NCBI RefSeq assembly: GCF_963678635.1 | Contig: NC_087068.1 | Location: 46,763,785 to 46,827,784 of the forward strand | Direction of reading: 5' to 3' | Source: Symsagittifera roscoffensis | Taxonomy: Eukaryota > Xenacoelomorpha > Acoela > Convolutidae | Length of the DNA: 64,000 bases | Part shown: positions 9,985 through 23,119 of the stretch, piece by piece | How positions within the stretch are numbered: the first letter of the stretch is position 1 | How the letters are laid out: every line of letters starts with the position of its first letter | The notes under the pieces: model-generated | What the model saw: the letters and a program-made list of their open reading frames with translations, nothing else | The model's database searches: none | What the model was told of the DNA's origin: nothing | Translations under genes and position numbers: made by a program

Positions 9985-10660
9985 CACAACATAAAGTGAG
10001 CACCTCGACTCGGTTTAGTATGTTTTTTTTTGTGGTGAGCCTACACAGATTTTTACTGATCTTGTTTTTTTTGTTTGCAAGTATAAGCGCTGTAATTTTT
10101 TCGCATTTAAATAAATACACTTTTTATAACTGTTTGTTGAATGAAAACAGCAATGATTTTGAATAAAACGTCATCAGACATCATTCCTGAGAATTCAATT
10201 TGAAAAAAAAATGTTATCCTTGTGTATGAGAATGTCTGAGTTCTTAAAGTTTTTAAAATATTGCTTGTTCGGTTATTTCGCATCCAGTTGATTCAAAAAA
10301 TATGTTAATTTTGAACCCAAATCAATTACCTTCTACAATTTTCTTTTTTCATGATGAACTCGTCGCTCATCACAAGCCTTGATTGTCTTTGTTCAACTCC
10401 GATCCGCTCACTCGCATAATCCTGGAGCTCATGAACTGGACGGTGGTAGAAGCTGTTTTTACGTTGAAATTCTTTAAGAAAATCTAAAACAGAGTCATTT
10501 TATTTCTCATAATGAGGATGGCTGATTTTTTATGAGTTGCAAGTAGTTTTGTAATCTTCCTTAAGAACTTGCAATTCTACAAATGATTACGCTGACAGTC
10601 AAACAATTCTACCAAAAGTACTTTTTTTACTCTTAACACATAACAATTAATTAACCAACA
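9985..10660. other. Spacer, no gene seen
   Basis: AT-rich sequence between satellite and foldback element. Short frames here have no recognisable content. Confidence 0.35.
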
Positions 10661-11370
10661 CAGTGCTGATTTAAATTACCCGGACAAAACGACCAAACTT
10701 TGAGTTTTCGAACGCGTTTTCTCTCAAATTGGCTTAAGATTGGACGAAAAGTGAACAGAACAAAAGTTGGTTGGAATTGCATTGGAATTAAAATGGTGCA
10801 AATTTTTCCCCGAAATTCTCAACCAAAAAATTCCAACAAAAATTGGTCATTTTGACTTTTTCAAGAAATCAAAAATTACGCTAAAACTACTTTATAAATT
10901 GATGAAAAACATAAATCATAAGGAGCCTCTTACACAGTTCAAAAAACTCTACAATGGTTAAGTCTCCAAAAATTTGCTTTTCGGTTTTAAATAGTAAAAA
11001 TCACATTTCTTGACTATCAAGCAAAATTATCTTTTCTCTTATACAGGTTTTTGGAGATTTAACGCTGGTATAACTTTGTTGGGCTGTGTACGAGGCTTCT
11101 TGTGATGTAGATTTCTCATCAATTACCAAAGTAGTTTCAGCGTAGTTTTTGATTAATTGAAAAATGCCAAAATAATCCATTTCTGGGGTAAAATTTTGCT
11201 TTAGAGTTTCGGAGAAAAAAATGCACCATTTTAAAAGTGCTAAAATTCTGCGCTAATTCTAAATCTGAGTTTTTGTTCTCTTCACTATTTGCCTAATCTT
11301 AACCCAAACTGAGAAAAACGCGTCAATTCAAGTTTTGTTCGTTTTGTCCAAATAATTTAAATCAGCACTC
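10661..11370. mobile_element. 710-bp foldback (palindromic) element, copy 1
   Basis: Starts CAGTGCTGATTTAAATTA and ends with its near inverse TAATTTAAATCAGCACTC; nearly the whole sequence is two inverted arms of about 350 bp meeting near 11015. Matching blocks include GTGAACAGAACAAAAG at about 10750 versus GTGAAGAGAACAAAAA (reversed) at about 11280, TAAAATGGTGCA, and ACGCTAAAACTACTTT versus ACGCTGAAACTACTTT. There is no transposase gene, so it is a non-autonomous MITE-like element. A second copy of identical length lies at 52344-53053. The CAGTG ends are reminiscent of Tc1/mariner elements, but a flanking TA duplication is not evident. Confidence 0.8.
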
Positions 11371-12022
11371 TATATGCAAGGAAAATGAACTAAGAGCTGC
11401 CTTCTACAGATTAAAAAGGTTCACCAATTACTGAAAAATTGCTCCATCCGTTTAAATGATGACGTTTATTTGGGCTTCAGGTTGAGTTTGGCGGAGATTA
11501 GGTTGGGCTTCAGGTTGGGTTTCAGGTAGTATTAAAATTCTCCATTAAAACTCGCAGTTCTAACTGTATCAATTGGTAAACCATTAATTTGCATGGTTTT
11601 GTATGCGAGGATGGAGGCTGTTTATACATTCATATGAGCCCACTACTTCAATGTGAAAGGTTGCAAAGTCCTAATTTACTTTGCTACTGACGAAAATATC
11701 TAGACAGGAAAACTTAGAGGAAAAACGCTGCCCAATAAGGCAAGACACTCTTTACTCGTACAAAATAGTCTGCTTTATCCGCCTACCAAAATTTTGTTGA
11801 AAATCCCTAGCGTTTTATATGATTGGCTGGAGAAGAGAATATTTTAAGTTGAGAATTATCTCTCTCAGAATTTATTTCTCTGCAATTAGTCGACACCGGA
11901 TACTGGAATATGATTTTCTCTAACATCAACAGAAAAACTCGATCGGCCCTTGAAAACAGCAAATCGTCTGACCGATATTCGTATTGACTGATCATTTCAT
12001 TTATTTTCAAAGTTTAAAGTTC
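11371..12022. other. Spacer with short GGGCTTCAGGTTG repeats
   Basis: Around 11470-11530 the phrase GGCTTCAGGTTG(A/G)G is repeated. A 67-codon minus-strand frame at 11807-12010 (contains QYEYRSDDLLFSRADRVFLL) is the only coding-like text, without splice or family support. Confidence 0.3.
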
Positions 12023-12399
12023 TGGAACCAGTTCTAAACTAGTATTTATACACCAATTAAATTACTGATGGAATATCACTTAAAAATATTTATAACTAAC
12101 CAATCATATTCCATCTCTAACATTAACACTTATTTGTAAGTGCTGAAACTGTTTGTAGTTTCAGCACCAGAACAATTTAAATAAAACGTTGAATATAGTT
12201 GTTCTCCTTCTGGATAAACTCCAGGAACTAACTAGCATAAGCCAGTGTACACTAGATCTATTGAGACTAGGAGATATAAGAGTAAGATTAAGATCGGTAT
12301 TGCACGAATCAATCTGGCCGAAAATAAGATAGCGCGACGAGCAGACGGTGTACCTTATCTGAAATTACTCTATGAGTATAACGAATAGATCATAACTCA
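12023..12399 (+). repeat. Family G 5' LTR, plus-strand copy (377 bp)
   Basis: Starts TGGAACCAGTTC and ends AACTCA. Central blocks include GAGACTAGGAGATATAAGAG and ATTGCACGAATC, shared with the LTRs at 5221-5593 and 53572-53995. The limits are inferred by comparing three copies: similarity to the left copy continues into the PBS, while the right copy (a 3' LTR) stops at AACTCA. Confidence 0.8.
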
Positions 12400-12401
12400 T
12401 C

Positions 12402-12421
12402 TGGTGCGACCAAAAGTCTCG
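12402..12421 (+). other. Primer-binding site of plus-strand family G element
   Basis: TGGTGCGACCAAAAG begins two bases after the LTR end, as in the left copy. It would anneal to the 3' end of a tRNA ending in GCACCA; the tRNA identity is not assigned. Confidence 0.65.
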
Positions 12422-14151
12422 AACAAGACCTTAACTAACTTAGATTTAGAAAATAGAACTTAAAATTAGACAATTGCAAAAATGCAAAAGTAATAGATGG
12501 AATAGATAATTTAATAAAAATGTCTCTACGTCTCAAAACGTTTACGCCAAACTTTCAAACAATACAAGAAATACCAGCTATTGAAAGAAGACCAAGATCG
12601 TGGCGTGAAAGAAAATCAGGAATCGAACCACTCTGCAACATGATAGTATGACGAAAACGGGAACAAACATTTGTCTTTAGAGTACTTTATGCAGTAAACT
12701 TAAATTTTCATTAGCTGACATGAAAATAATTTGAAGAAAAAATTCTTCAACAACCTTACTGCTGCTAAACCTACTATCTATACAATAACGACTGATAAAA
12801 AGAGCACAAGTCGTTCCCCCCAAAATCTACAGTAAATCAAATTTTTCAATGAAAAATTTATTAATTACAAAAAACAAAATTTAGTTAGTACTAAAAATCA
12901 CTGTTAGTTTAATAAATTATCTGATTTTCTTCAACCCAGTTTCATCGCCTAGAACATAACAGCATAAATTCAAGAAACTAATCTCATCAAAACCCTAACT
13001 TTTAATATTTTAAACTCAAAACTTTTAAATTAAAATTTATCGAGGCTTTTCCTTGCTTTCAATATCCCCTTTTTCTTTCATAAACAGATCATCAAGGGAT
13101 CCCTTGTATCTTTAAATTCAATTAAACCTAAATTTAATTTATTGTTTTACTGATCATCAAGGCGTTCCTTGGATCAAATCAGAACAATTTTGTACCCCCT
13201 TCCTAAAATTTTAAAAGTGTCTAACGACATCAACCGGCGATTCAATACCCAACCCCTACAAACGACCCAGGGCTAACAGAAAATTTTGAAAAACTAACCT
13301 TTTTAATTAAGCTAAACAGTGAAGAGCTTCGGTTACTCATCGTTCACTTGAGCCCTTCCTCTTAGATGACCCAGGCTAAAACCCTTAACAAATTAGTAAG
13401 TCATAAAATAGTAATTAACGATCTACTTGTGTTCTAATTATATCTGAACCTTATGGAATGATTTACTATTCTCTAAACCAAATCACAAATCACAACCCCT
13501 AGGTAAGATTCAGTAGGTAACTCACAGATTAAAAATATTCACGAGAAAGTAAAAAAAATCATTTTTACGAATTTTTTTTCTCTCTCTCCAACCCGTCAAC
13601 CACGACCGACAATTTATGTCCCAAGTTATGATAACCACAGAAAAACCGTACGGTCTTACAGTTTAGGAAATTAAAAACTCTAACCGCAAATATTGCATCC
13701 ATCATTCTAAACCTTATGTCAAGAGATAATCTAGGTAGTAAACTGACAATCGTATTTCATAATTGTTTAACTAAAAACGAAAGAGACGACCTTGTAATCA
13801 CACCAAACAGACAAACAAAAGGACATATTAGGTCACAAAGACAAACACGAAAAAAGAAAATCATAACAAAATAAAAACAAATTACCAAAAGAAGATTTTC
13901 AAAATAAAGAAACGCAGTATCAGAATCTGACACAAACACAATAAAGAAAGTTCAAAAGGTTCAATTTAAAATGTTCGATAAATAAAAATAACCCGATAGA
14001 CGACCAAATACATTTTTCTGAATCAGAAGCTACAACACCATCATCAATAAAAAAAAAAGTCATAAATCAACAAAGCAATACGTATTTATAATTGGAATCA
14101 ACCAACAAGACATATTGAAAATTATACACTAACAGTTTTACAATATAAAAC
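12422..14151 (+). other. Family G untranslated leader
   Basis: About 1.7 kb without long frames. The block 13315-13385 (GAAGAGCTTCGGTTACTCAT and flanks) is the inverse of 4215-4290 in the left copy, so the leader is conserved in the family. Packaging or RNA structure roles are possible but not shown. Confidence 0.5.
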
Positions 14152-17100
14152 ATGATCGAATACAACGAAAATTGGGATGATAACTCGATACTCCTTTTTT
14201 TCAAAAACCACAAATTGATGCCGCCCGAGGACAAGTACAATTTGTAACAACTTAATTGTAAGTTTATTTGAAAAAGGAAATAGCCCATGTAAACAAGAAC
14301 TTTCTGAAGTAGGAATGAAACGACAAATCCTTGACCACTATCTCAAAGATATATGTAAAATCACATCACACTACGGTATATTTACAATTGAAATTGCGTC
14401 ACCAAAATCAAATCACACAAGACACCAAAGACAAACAGACGATATAGATATAAAATTCTTGAAAGTTTTTACAGACTACATAAAAAAAGACAACATCAAA
14501 ATTCACAAACGTTGTATTTTTAATCATCTATAGCTATCTATCCATACTAGAATTGAAAAAACTCAAAGCGAGTCACCAACTCAAACATCCCGACATACAA
14601 CTATAAGAAAAGAAATCTGTTTTTTTTCACAAATTTTTTGAATACATTCCGTGAAAAACTCAGTAGTAACGAAATCTCACAAAGTCATAGACATGATCTA
14701 CAAAAAATACTAGCATGGTTTATGACTGACTATTTTGTCTATAACATTGATCTCATAGCTTTATTAAGAAAAAGTTTTCGGTCACAAAAATCAGACGATG
14801 AAACTGTATAGGCAGATGAAACAGATTATGTTTGGGACCCTGATGGGTCTCATCCACTATTTTTAAATATACCAACTGATATATCAAGTCAAACGATTGC
14901 CATCATATCTATCAATAATGATTACGTTAGAATAACTCCACTTGCTATTGATGCAACACTTTTGAATTATAAAACACTATTCACTGACAGAACAGGAAAT
15001 AAAAGCTTACGTTATACATTCATTAATACACAAGCAATTTTAAATGGAACAAGAACTCTTACATGACAAGATATTTAAACTCCATCGCATTTCGTTAATG
15101 AAAAAATAGTCGGAACAATGCCAGCAACAACGCAAGCAAGCGTTTCCCCCATTCAACCTACTTTTACAACTCCAAAAAACTAAAAATACAGCATTTCCGC
15201 AAACAACTATACAAATCCACGGTAAAACTTTCAGTTATTCCAAAATACTCACGAAAAGATTATCAAACATTTAAACCAGTAACGACCTCAAAGCAAACAA
15301 ATAAACAAAAAACATCTAATAGAAACAACTTTTCAGATCATAACTATAACTTGCAAAATCCAAAACAACAAAACCCTTCTATATGGACAGTCTAAGCCAA
15401 TCACAAGCACAAAATTACAATAAAAACGTACCACAACAAGTCTCTCACAAAAAATTTTTACCGATCAACCACGAGCTACATTGGACCGTAGCAAAAATTA
15501 TCCAATTATCCAGCAATTGAAAACGGGACAAATAAAAACAATACAAGGAATCAACCACTCTACTCAGAAAATGAAAAGTACTATAGTCAAAATCAACAAC
15601 AATTCAATACAAATCAACACAACAATACTGGGAACATTGATCAACGAGATCATATTTATCAACCAGATCTTTTCGAACCATATACATGAAACGGACAAAC
15701 ACGATAAACAAGACATAACCCAATGTCAAATATCAATAACTTTTAATCACAAAATTCTATAATTACACAAAGTTATCATCCAACTCAAATGCAAAATCTA
15801 ATCCCCTTGCCAAATCATTTACAACAACACGAAATAACAAAAAAAATTACAAATTTTTCTCAAATACCAAATGCCGCAGAATCACTAAAGATGACTATGA
15901 ATCCATACCTTATGAGTGGATCTTCTATATCTTCAAATCAATCACTATTGGTATTCACAGGAACAGATCCTAAATACTAAGTAGAAGATTATTCAAACGC
16001 AGTCGCAGCCAATTTAATATTGAGTTTAGGACTTGAACCAGTAAATACACCACTTAATCAAAATACAGCTCTATTACAAACCACACTCGATGGCGCAGCC
16101 CAAAAAAGGTTTTCAGTTTTACCTATAGATACTAAATCAGATTGGAAACAATTCACACAAGAATTTTCAAAAATGTTTGACTCTGAAAGAAATAAACAAC
16201 ATCAAAGAGTTCTATGCAACGAAATCCGTAGAATCCCTAATGAAACAAATATGCAACTTGCAGTAAGAATCGAAACATTGGTAAGAAAACATATTCCTTT
16301 AAAAAGCATGACTATAAAAACACAAAAATGACAGAAATTTAAATGATGACTCTAACACCATAATTACGGAAAATAGTGATAAAAAAGAGAACATCGCATC
16401 CATCTTCAATTCAACAGTTCGATATCGATTTCCAAAAACTAGTAGATAATCTAAAACAAGCTGAAATTACTATGAAACTGGAAGAAACAGATTCTTTAAA
16501 ATTACAATACGTTAAGAACATCCATACAATTTCTTCACAAATAAATAAAATTCATGGATCTGACACTGAATTAAGTGAAAAAATTACTCAAATATTAAAT
16601 ATCTACGTGAAAGATCCAAATTTTAAAGACGAATCATCATTCAGAAAATGGTGTACCTATTGCCGTAGATATGGATATAGCATTGCTGAATCTAGAAAAA
16701 AATAACAAGATAATCAGAACAAACAACAGAAATATACAAAACCAAATAAATCTTTTTATCAATACATGAAAAAAACCAAAATTTATCAAACAAAACATTC
16801 ACAGTAACAAAAATTCAGGAAAACTACTCCCTGATAACTATAATTCCTCTAGACAACAATCACCTTACCGAAATAACTACCGCGGAAAATCTTCAGATCG
16901 AAGAAATTCACAAAATTTCTCACAAATTAAATACAGTCGATCAAAGAGTCAGAACAATCAAAATCGATATAATTATTCAAGATCAAACTCAAACAGAAGG
17001 AACTACTCAAAATATAATAGCAACCTTTCATACTCAAACTCTCGAAATAGATATTGCTCATTGAACGGTTATAGAAATTCCTCATAAAACCGAAACAGAA

Positions 17101-17530
17101 ACTACTCAAACAAAAGGAATAGACAATACCCAGATAACAGATCACGAACCTATTGAAACAATAGATCAAACTATAATAATAATCACAATAGATCACGTGA
17201 AAATTCCAAGAACCAAAATTCTAAAGACAAAGAAATTACTCTCAGTCACCAAATAGAAATAATACACAATATCAACATTCACAACAAAACTATAGAAGTA
17301 GCACACCTAAACATCAAAGACAAATCAACCAGGCACAATCAACTGAAGAAATTCAATCAGAACCTCCCGGTAATGATAACACAGAAAATTCAGAATTACA
17401 ACTAAATCACGTAAACTGCGAATCCACAGATGATGAGAACGAAACAGAAAATACGCTTTCAAAAACATGCTTCAAATTGAAAATGAATACGAAACACGAA
17501 TAGAATCGAATTATTACTAAAACAATAAAA
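14152..17530 (+). pseudogene. Family G Gag, full region, multiply broken
   Basis: Gag would form the particle. The likely start ATG is at 14152. A capsid-type core is recognisable at about 15950-16330: VFTGTDPKY, then a stop, then DYSNAVAANLILSLGLEPVN and WKQFTQEFSKMFDSERNKQH with RVLCNEIRRIPNE. A zinc-knuckle-like segment follows at about 16650-16700, WCTYCRRYGYSIAESRKK; the CCHC pattern expects H and C where Y and S stand. After it comes an Asn/Arg/Ser/Gln-rich basic tail to about 17300. At least five frame changes or stops interrupt the gene. Capsid and knuckle order fits Ty3/gypsy Gag; the start is set by comparison with the left copy. Confidence 0.65.
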
Positions 17531-17639
17531 ATCATTTTCCAAATCCTGATAATACTCAAAAATAACAGACTATACCGAACAAGAATTTAAAGAAAGTTCA
17601 AGTACAAAAGATATATAAATCAGAATACAACAAATAAAG

Positions 17640-18837
17640 TACAATTACCAAAAGAAAAAATTCTATTAATACCTTCAAAGACCTCAAGCAAATGAGCTAC
17701 AGCACAAGAATCAAGTTCAACAAATTTTGGAAAAGTTCAATTAATCCTTGTTCCCACTCGAACAATTAAACAGAATAAACTTTTAACTAAACCTTTCAAA
17801 CAAACAATTTCATATCACAGATATAAAACACAATATCGTTGGAATATCTTTTATTAGTATATATATTAATATCCCACTATTATTATTCTCAAGAGCAAAA
17901 TAAATAAGAAAGATAAACATACAAGGTTAAAAAGATAAAAAACACATCACTTACATTCTTCAAAGATTAAACAAACAACCACCATTTTTCTCCAAAATTT
18001 ACCCTATATATAACCAAGAACGAGAGCACTTGAAACCACTAGCAGGATATGTATATAACTTTTCAATAAGTCAAGTCCATCAATACAACATGAAATAAAA
18101 CAAACAACGACTACATATGTCAGATTTTGATTTCAAGCCAATTAATAAGTTTTTCCGATTAACAACCTCATCAACCAATTACACAAAAAATTCAAATTCA
18201 AATATATTTTATTTTTATGTAAACAATAAATTTCCATATAAAATAATATTACCTCTAGGACTTTTAGGTAATTGTGAAACGAATGAAACAAACTCTCCCA
18301 CAATAGAAATAGCATAAAGAGTAAATAATTACTTGAAAATTTCAGATGTACATGAAAATTTCAGATGCCAAGCAACAATTCTTAATGAAGAATTATCAAT
18401 TATCAATAATATAAATGATAAAAAAAACGAAACACAGATTATTTTACAAAAACACCTTACTTTGAACCAACATTTCAGATATCGAAATATAACACTGAAC
18501 AATAAAAATTCCTTGTAATGTTCAATTTTTAACATTCTCAAATTACACAAAAAGAATTTGAACAACTAGTCGAACTACTACTTAAATACCCAATGGTTTA
18601 CGCTACATCTAAATTTGATGTTGAGAAGGTAAATTCACCACTGAACCTACCTCTAAAACCTGAGGCAAATTTCAAAAAACAACGAGCAAGTAAAGTTCCA
18701 ATTCGAAAGAACAAGACAAAATCAATAGATTACTAGACATATTAGATCAATACGAAATCATTTCTCCAGTAAATAAAGAAGAACAAATAGAAAGAAATAC
18801 GTTCATGAATCCCGTTATTTTTTTTAGCCAAATGAGA
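17640..18837 (+). pseudogene. Family G protease region and start of RT, broken
   Basis: Region between gag and the clear RT blocks. Open pieces include 18117-18317 (MSDFDFKPINKFFRLTTSS, then LPLGLLGNCETNE) and 18530-18720 (EFEQLVELLLKYPMVYATSK, FDVEKVN, PLNLPLKPEANFKKQRASKV), the pre-RT region typical of Ty3/gypsy Pol. The aspartic protease motif itself was not identified with confidence, so the protease is inferred from position only. Confidence 0.45.
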
Positions 18838-19456
18838 ATCAATAAAAATAGTTTTAGACGCAAGATACCTCAATTCGCTCATTGTTGAATCTAAATGTAA
18901 TCTGCCCATAGAACCAATTCAAGTAATTCTCTCAGAAATAAACGGAAAATACTTTACAGCAGCTGACATGAACAGTACATACAACCAAGTGCCATTAGAT
19001 GGACAACCACAACGTTTAACGCAGTTCGTTATTGGAAACCAACAATACGAAATTAATAGACTTTTCAATAGAATTTCTAAAGGACCAGCAGCATTCTCAG
19101 CATTTATGAGTAAAACTTTTCAACCACTCATTCTCAGTAAAAACTTCAGGACATAATTAGACGATTTTTTCATGCAATCACAAACAAAAAACAAAACGTT
19201 TATTGTCTTAGATAAATATCACCAAATACTACTAAACGAAAACATGAAAGCAGCTCCAAACAAATCACATTTTTTCCTCACTTGCGTAATATTTCTTGGA
19301 CATATTATTGAAAGAAATACAATAATTCCATTAAAATTCCGCATAGACGAAATCAGAAAACTTCAACCTTCATCAAACAAAAAAAGCTCCATTTTACCAC
19401 TTTCTCAGGCAACAAAAAATTTTTTATTGGACGACAGTATATCAGAAACGATTTGA
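18838..19456 (+). pseudogene. Family G reverse transcriptase, inactivated
   Basis: RT blocks occur in order: KIVLDARYLNSLIVESK, GKYFTAADMNSTYNQVPLDG (palm motif A, D of AADM), QPQRLTQFVIGNQQYEINRL, GPAAFSAFMSK, and the catalytic YxDD region, which reads stop-LDDFF at about 19155 because the tyrosine codon is TAA. A stretch at 19172-19456 continues the palm and connection (NKSHFFLTCVIFLGHII). The enzyme would copy element RNA into cDNA. The stop inside the active-site motif plus frameshifts on both sides make it non-functional. Confidence 0.8.
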
Positions 19457-19496
19457 AGAAATAAAAACACTTCTCACTGTAAAAATATCAAGTACT

Positions 19497-20188
19497 ATGC
19501 CAGATCCAGACCCACCATACTATGCTATGTGCGACGCCTCAAATTTCAGCGTCGGTGCAGCATTAATACAATCACACATTGGAACAAATAAATTGAAATT
19601 AGTTTCAGCAAACTCAAGAATCCTTACACAAGCTGAACTTAGACTCTCTACATTTATGAGAGAATGTACAGCTATGATATGTAATCTCACAGAGTATGGA
19701 ATCTTAATACTTGGATCAAAACATCCAACAGTTATATATACAGACCATAAACCTATAATTTTTCTATTTACACAAAAATCAAATCCGAACCACAGAGCTT
19801 ATATATTTCAATTAATTTTATTGGAACTCCCAAATAAACATATGGTTTGGACTGCAGGAAAAAATCTGTATTGCCAGACACACTCAGTAGAAACACACCA
19901 CCTGAATTATTAACAAGAAAAACAACAGTAAAAATACCACAAAAAATGTGTTTTTTTTTTGGAAAAGACGAAACATCACCACAATTAGAATGCAAATATG
20001 AAGTAAAAACTGACGTTGATCGAGCACAAAAAAATAATTTACAAAACTTTCCATTTTATATAGATTACCAATATAATCACTACGAAGTAGACTTATTACG
20101 AAACTCTATTTGGATAAAAAAATACAAAACAAAAAACCACTTAGAAAAAGTACCTAATCCTTTTATTAGAAAAAGAAAATTTAACTAA
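19497..20188 (+). pseudogene. Family G RNase H and linker, broken
   Basis: Frame 19497-19913 has YAMCDASNFSVGAALIQSH (first catalytic D), LSTFMRECTAMICNLTEYG (E), HPTVIYTDHKPIIFLFTQKS (D of YTDH) and the end of the domain, KHMVWTAGKNL. Then a frameshift near 19860 enters 19847-20188 with LPDTLSRNTPPELL, the usual end of Ty3/gypsy RNase H. All three acids are present, so the fold may be intact, but it is isolated from RT and integrase by stops. Confidence 0.75.
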
Positions 20189-20587
20189 TACTAAAAATTT
20201 ATCAGAACCTCCAGATATCGATTCAAAATACACAATAATTTAAGTTTTTTTTACCTATATGACCTCCTTGATAACATACTTCTTTCAAAATAGAAATTGA
20301 AATTATCTTTCTGCCAACCACAGAAAAAATTACACTTGAACTATTACAAAAATTCCAAAACTTTTACCTAGTCATTAGACAACTAAAGTCTTGGCATAAC
20401 TATAAAACAAAACCCTTCAAAGTAGATATCACATTTCTAGGAAACAAGACGATTATAAGAGACTTCAGAAAACTTAATATTACATCTGTAGACGAGAATA
20501 CCAATATTTTAGAAAACCAGACACCTGAACTAAAAGTACCTTGTTTACCGTTCAATATGATACACTTAGCTTTACATTTCACTTTCC

Positions 20588-21750
20588 TTGAACACAAGAG
20601 GACATGCAGGATCAGAAAAAAAAACATATTCAAATTTTCTGCAAAACTGTTACTTTCCAAATAAACCGATTTGGATGAAAGTTTTATTCAACAATTGCAT
20701 AACATGCCAGTTAAATAAACCATACCCACATAAGAAACAAATAGCAGAAAAACAAGATTTTAAAAAACAAAGTTTACATTTTACCACAGAATCTCATTTG
20801 ATACAAACGGACCGTTATCACCGTCTTCAGAAGGAAACTCATATATAATGGTTACAGTTGATGCATCTACACATTATGTAGCACTCAACCCAGTAACTCA
20901 TTGTAATGCCTATCATGCATATACAACACTTTATGAACATTGGATAGCTAAATTTGGATTAGCAGAAACCCTTGTCACCGATAACGGCGCTGAATTCACG
21001 AATAATGACGTCATCACATTGTGTCATCTATACAACATTAAACACAAACCACGAACTCTCATGCCCCATGAAAAAATGGTTTAGTCGAGGGAATGAACCG
21101 TTCACTACGAGAGTACCTCAGATGTATCATAAGCGGAAATGATACAAAATACACTGAATGGTCAACAGATATAAAATTATTCCCCTTAGCTTATAATTTA
21201 CAGTTAACAACAACCTTAGGACTATCACCCTATGAAATGGTTTTTAATCAAAAACCACGGAAACCAATAATGTCCACAGCAAACTCCTCAAAAAACACAC
21301 AAGGTTATTGCCAATCTACAAAAGAATCAATTTGTTATAATCTACCATTACATACACACGATGAAGATTATTTTCATCACCCAAAATTCTTAAAATTAGC
21401 TTCCGGCACACATACTGAGTGGATTTTAAACAGAGATAAAAAACCCAATGAAATTCATCAAAAAATAGCCAAAAAACTTTTATGAAGACAGAATGTTCAA
21501 TCCCGAATAAATTCACGATTCACACCAGCTACAAACCTAAAAATTGGAGCGTATGTCTCAATACTAAATTTCATAACACAGAAAAGAATATCCAAAAAAG
21601 TACAACCAATCAGTAAAAGACCATTTCAAATCATAGACAAACCCACTGATGTAACATATAAACTTATTGATTCAAATAAGAAGGAAATTGTTGAACAAAG
21701 AAACAATCATTTACCCTACTACCCAAAAAACACGCTCTTCGTGAACTAAC
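20588..21750 (+). pseudogene. Family G integrase, frameshifted
   Basis: The HHCC zinc finger is visible as RGHAGSEKKTYSNF and NNCITCQLNKPYP (20597-20720). The core starts in another frame with SFDTNGPLSP (first D, about 20796) and runs on as MVTVDASTHYVALNP. It continues AKFGLAETLVTDNGAEFTNN (second D, about 20975). A frameshift near 21070 is followed by NGLVEGMNRSLREYLRC, which carries the E (about 21090), then LFPLAYNLQLTTTLGLSPYE and MVFNQKPRKP. The C-terminal domain with KLIDSNKKEIVEQRNNHLPY ends near 21750. Catalytic residues survive but the reading frame does not. Confidence 0.8.
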
Positions 21751-21794
21751 AAAATTATTCTCCTTTACAGGACTCAGAGTTGTCCACAAAAATT

Positions 21795-22092
21795 CAGACA
21801 ATAATCGAAAACAAACAAATGATGCAAATTGTTCAACACAATTATTATAACCAAAAAATATAGAAATAAAAATACCCGACTAAAATCTCAGGAATTAATC
21901 AATGAAAAAATACCTCAGAAACAAAGAAAAACCAAAAAGTGGAAGAAAAAATTTCATCAAAAGGATCAAAAGAAAAAAAAACAAGGAAAATTATCGCGAC
22001 CTAGAAATCAACCACGAAAAGATTTTAAAAAGTTCATGCAACAATCTAAAATAATAAAGAAACTTGAATTTCAAAAACCCATTTCCCCTTAA
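21795..22092 (+). pseudogene. Lysine-rich C-terminal tail of Pol (unit 1 copy)
   Basis: Directly downstream of the integrase, an 87-codon frame (21829-22092) is extremely basic, with PQKQRKTKKWKKKFHQK, QKKKKQGKLSRPRNQPRKDF and KKFMQQSKI. In the unit 2 copy (30564-30875) the same text is fully open. By position it should extend the integrase tail, possibly for nucleic-acid binding or nuclear import; that role is inference. Confidence 0.5.
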
Positions 22093-23119
22093 CTGATCAT
22101 ATTAAACTTTTAAACTATACTAAAGTTTCCTTCCTTTTTAAAAAAAAATTCATGCTGACACTACTGAAGAAATAATTCAAATTAAACCAATCAGAAACTA
22201 TTTAAACATCACCCCATTCTGACACACCTTCTTTAGCCGACACTTTGCACACTTCAAACATATAAAAAAAAACTAAATTTTGAAGAACTCCAGGTCAAAA
22301 ATAAGAAACAAGCTCATATTTGACAACCGAAATAAACAAAATCTAAATTTTAAAACCCTCCCCTATAAACTAGAACAAAGATCAACAATATTGTCCCAAC
22401 TTACACTCCAGATTTCCCTTGAACAAAATATTCAACTAGCCTAAATTAAAACTAGGAAATGACCATTTAGCCTAAAACCTGAACAACTCCTGAGTACTTC
22501 AATCATCCCATTAAAAAAAATTAAAAAGCTCATTCTTAGACCCTCAGATATCTCCACACCAAAAATTGTCTATATCACACCCACTTGTCAAATATCAATA
22601 AACAATCCAACCGCATTCAAACTTGACCTTAAAAAAATAAAATATAAATTCGGCAAGAACGAATCATTTCTCAAATGCTATTTTTTCAATCAGTTAAACT
22701 CCCCAAAATAACAATTTCAAAATTTTTTTCTTTCCTATCAATCTTTTTTCAAATCAGTATGTTTTTTTATTATAGACACCTTCAAGATATTTCGCTTTCT
22801 CTTCACAAATTTTTGCAGTTTCTTTGTGTTTTTTATTCACTACAAAAGCCTACCTCAATTTTCCAAAAACCCTTGACCACTGCCTCAGGTACGAGATTTC
22901 AACAACTATCTAAATGTTACGACATCTATTCAACAAGAAAGACATTTTTCTTCTTTTTGTGATAATTTTCACATTTTTAGTCTCGCTAACAATGACAAAA
23001 TACAAATGTATAAAAAAGCCAACAATAGCTTTTGCATTAGCAACAATATTTTAATAATTTTCATAAAAGAAAATTATAATCAACATAAATTTCCTTCATA
23101 AGTTAAAATTTAAAGAATT
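22093..23119 (+). other. Non-coding module after Pol tail, unit 1
   Basis: About 1 kb without a credible frame, about 90 percent or more identical by eye to 30876-31904. A pyrimidine-rich stretch around 22690-22870 may act as a splice-acceptor or polypurine-complement region; nothing specific is supported. Confidence 0.35.
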
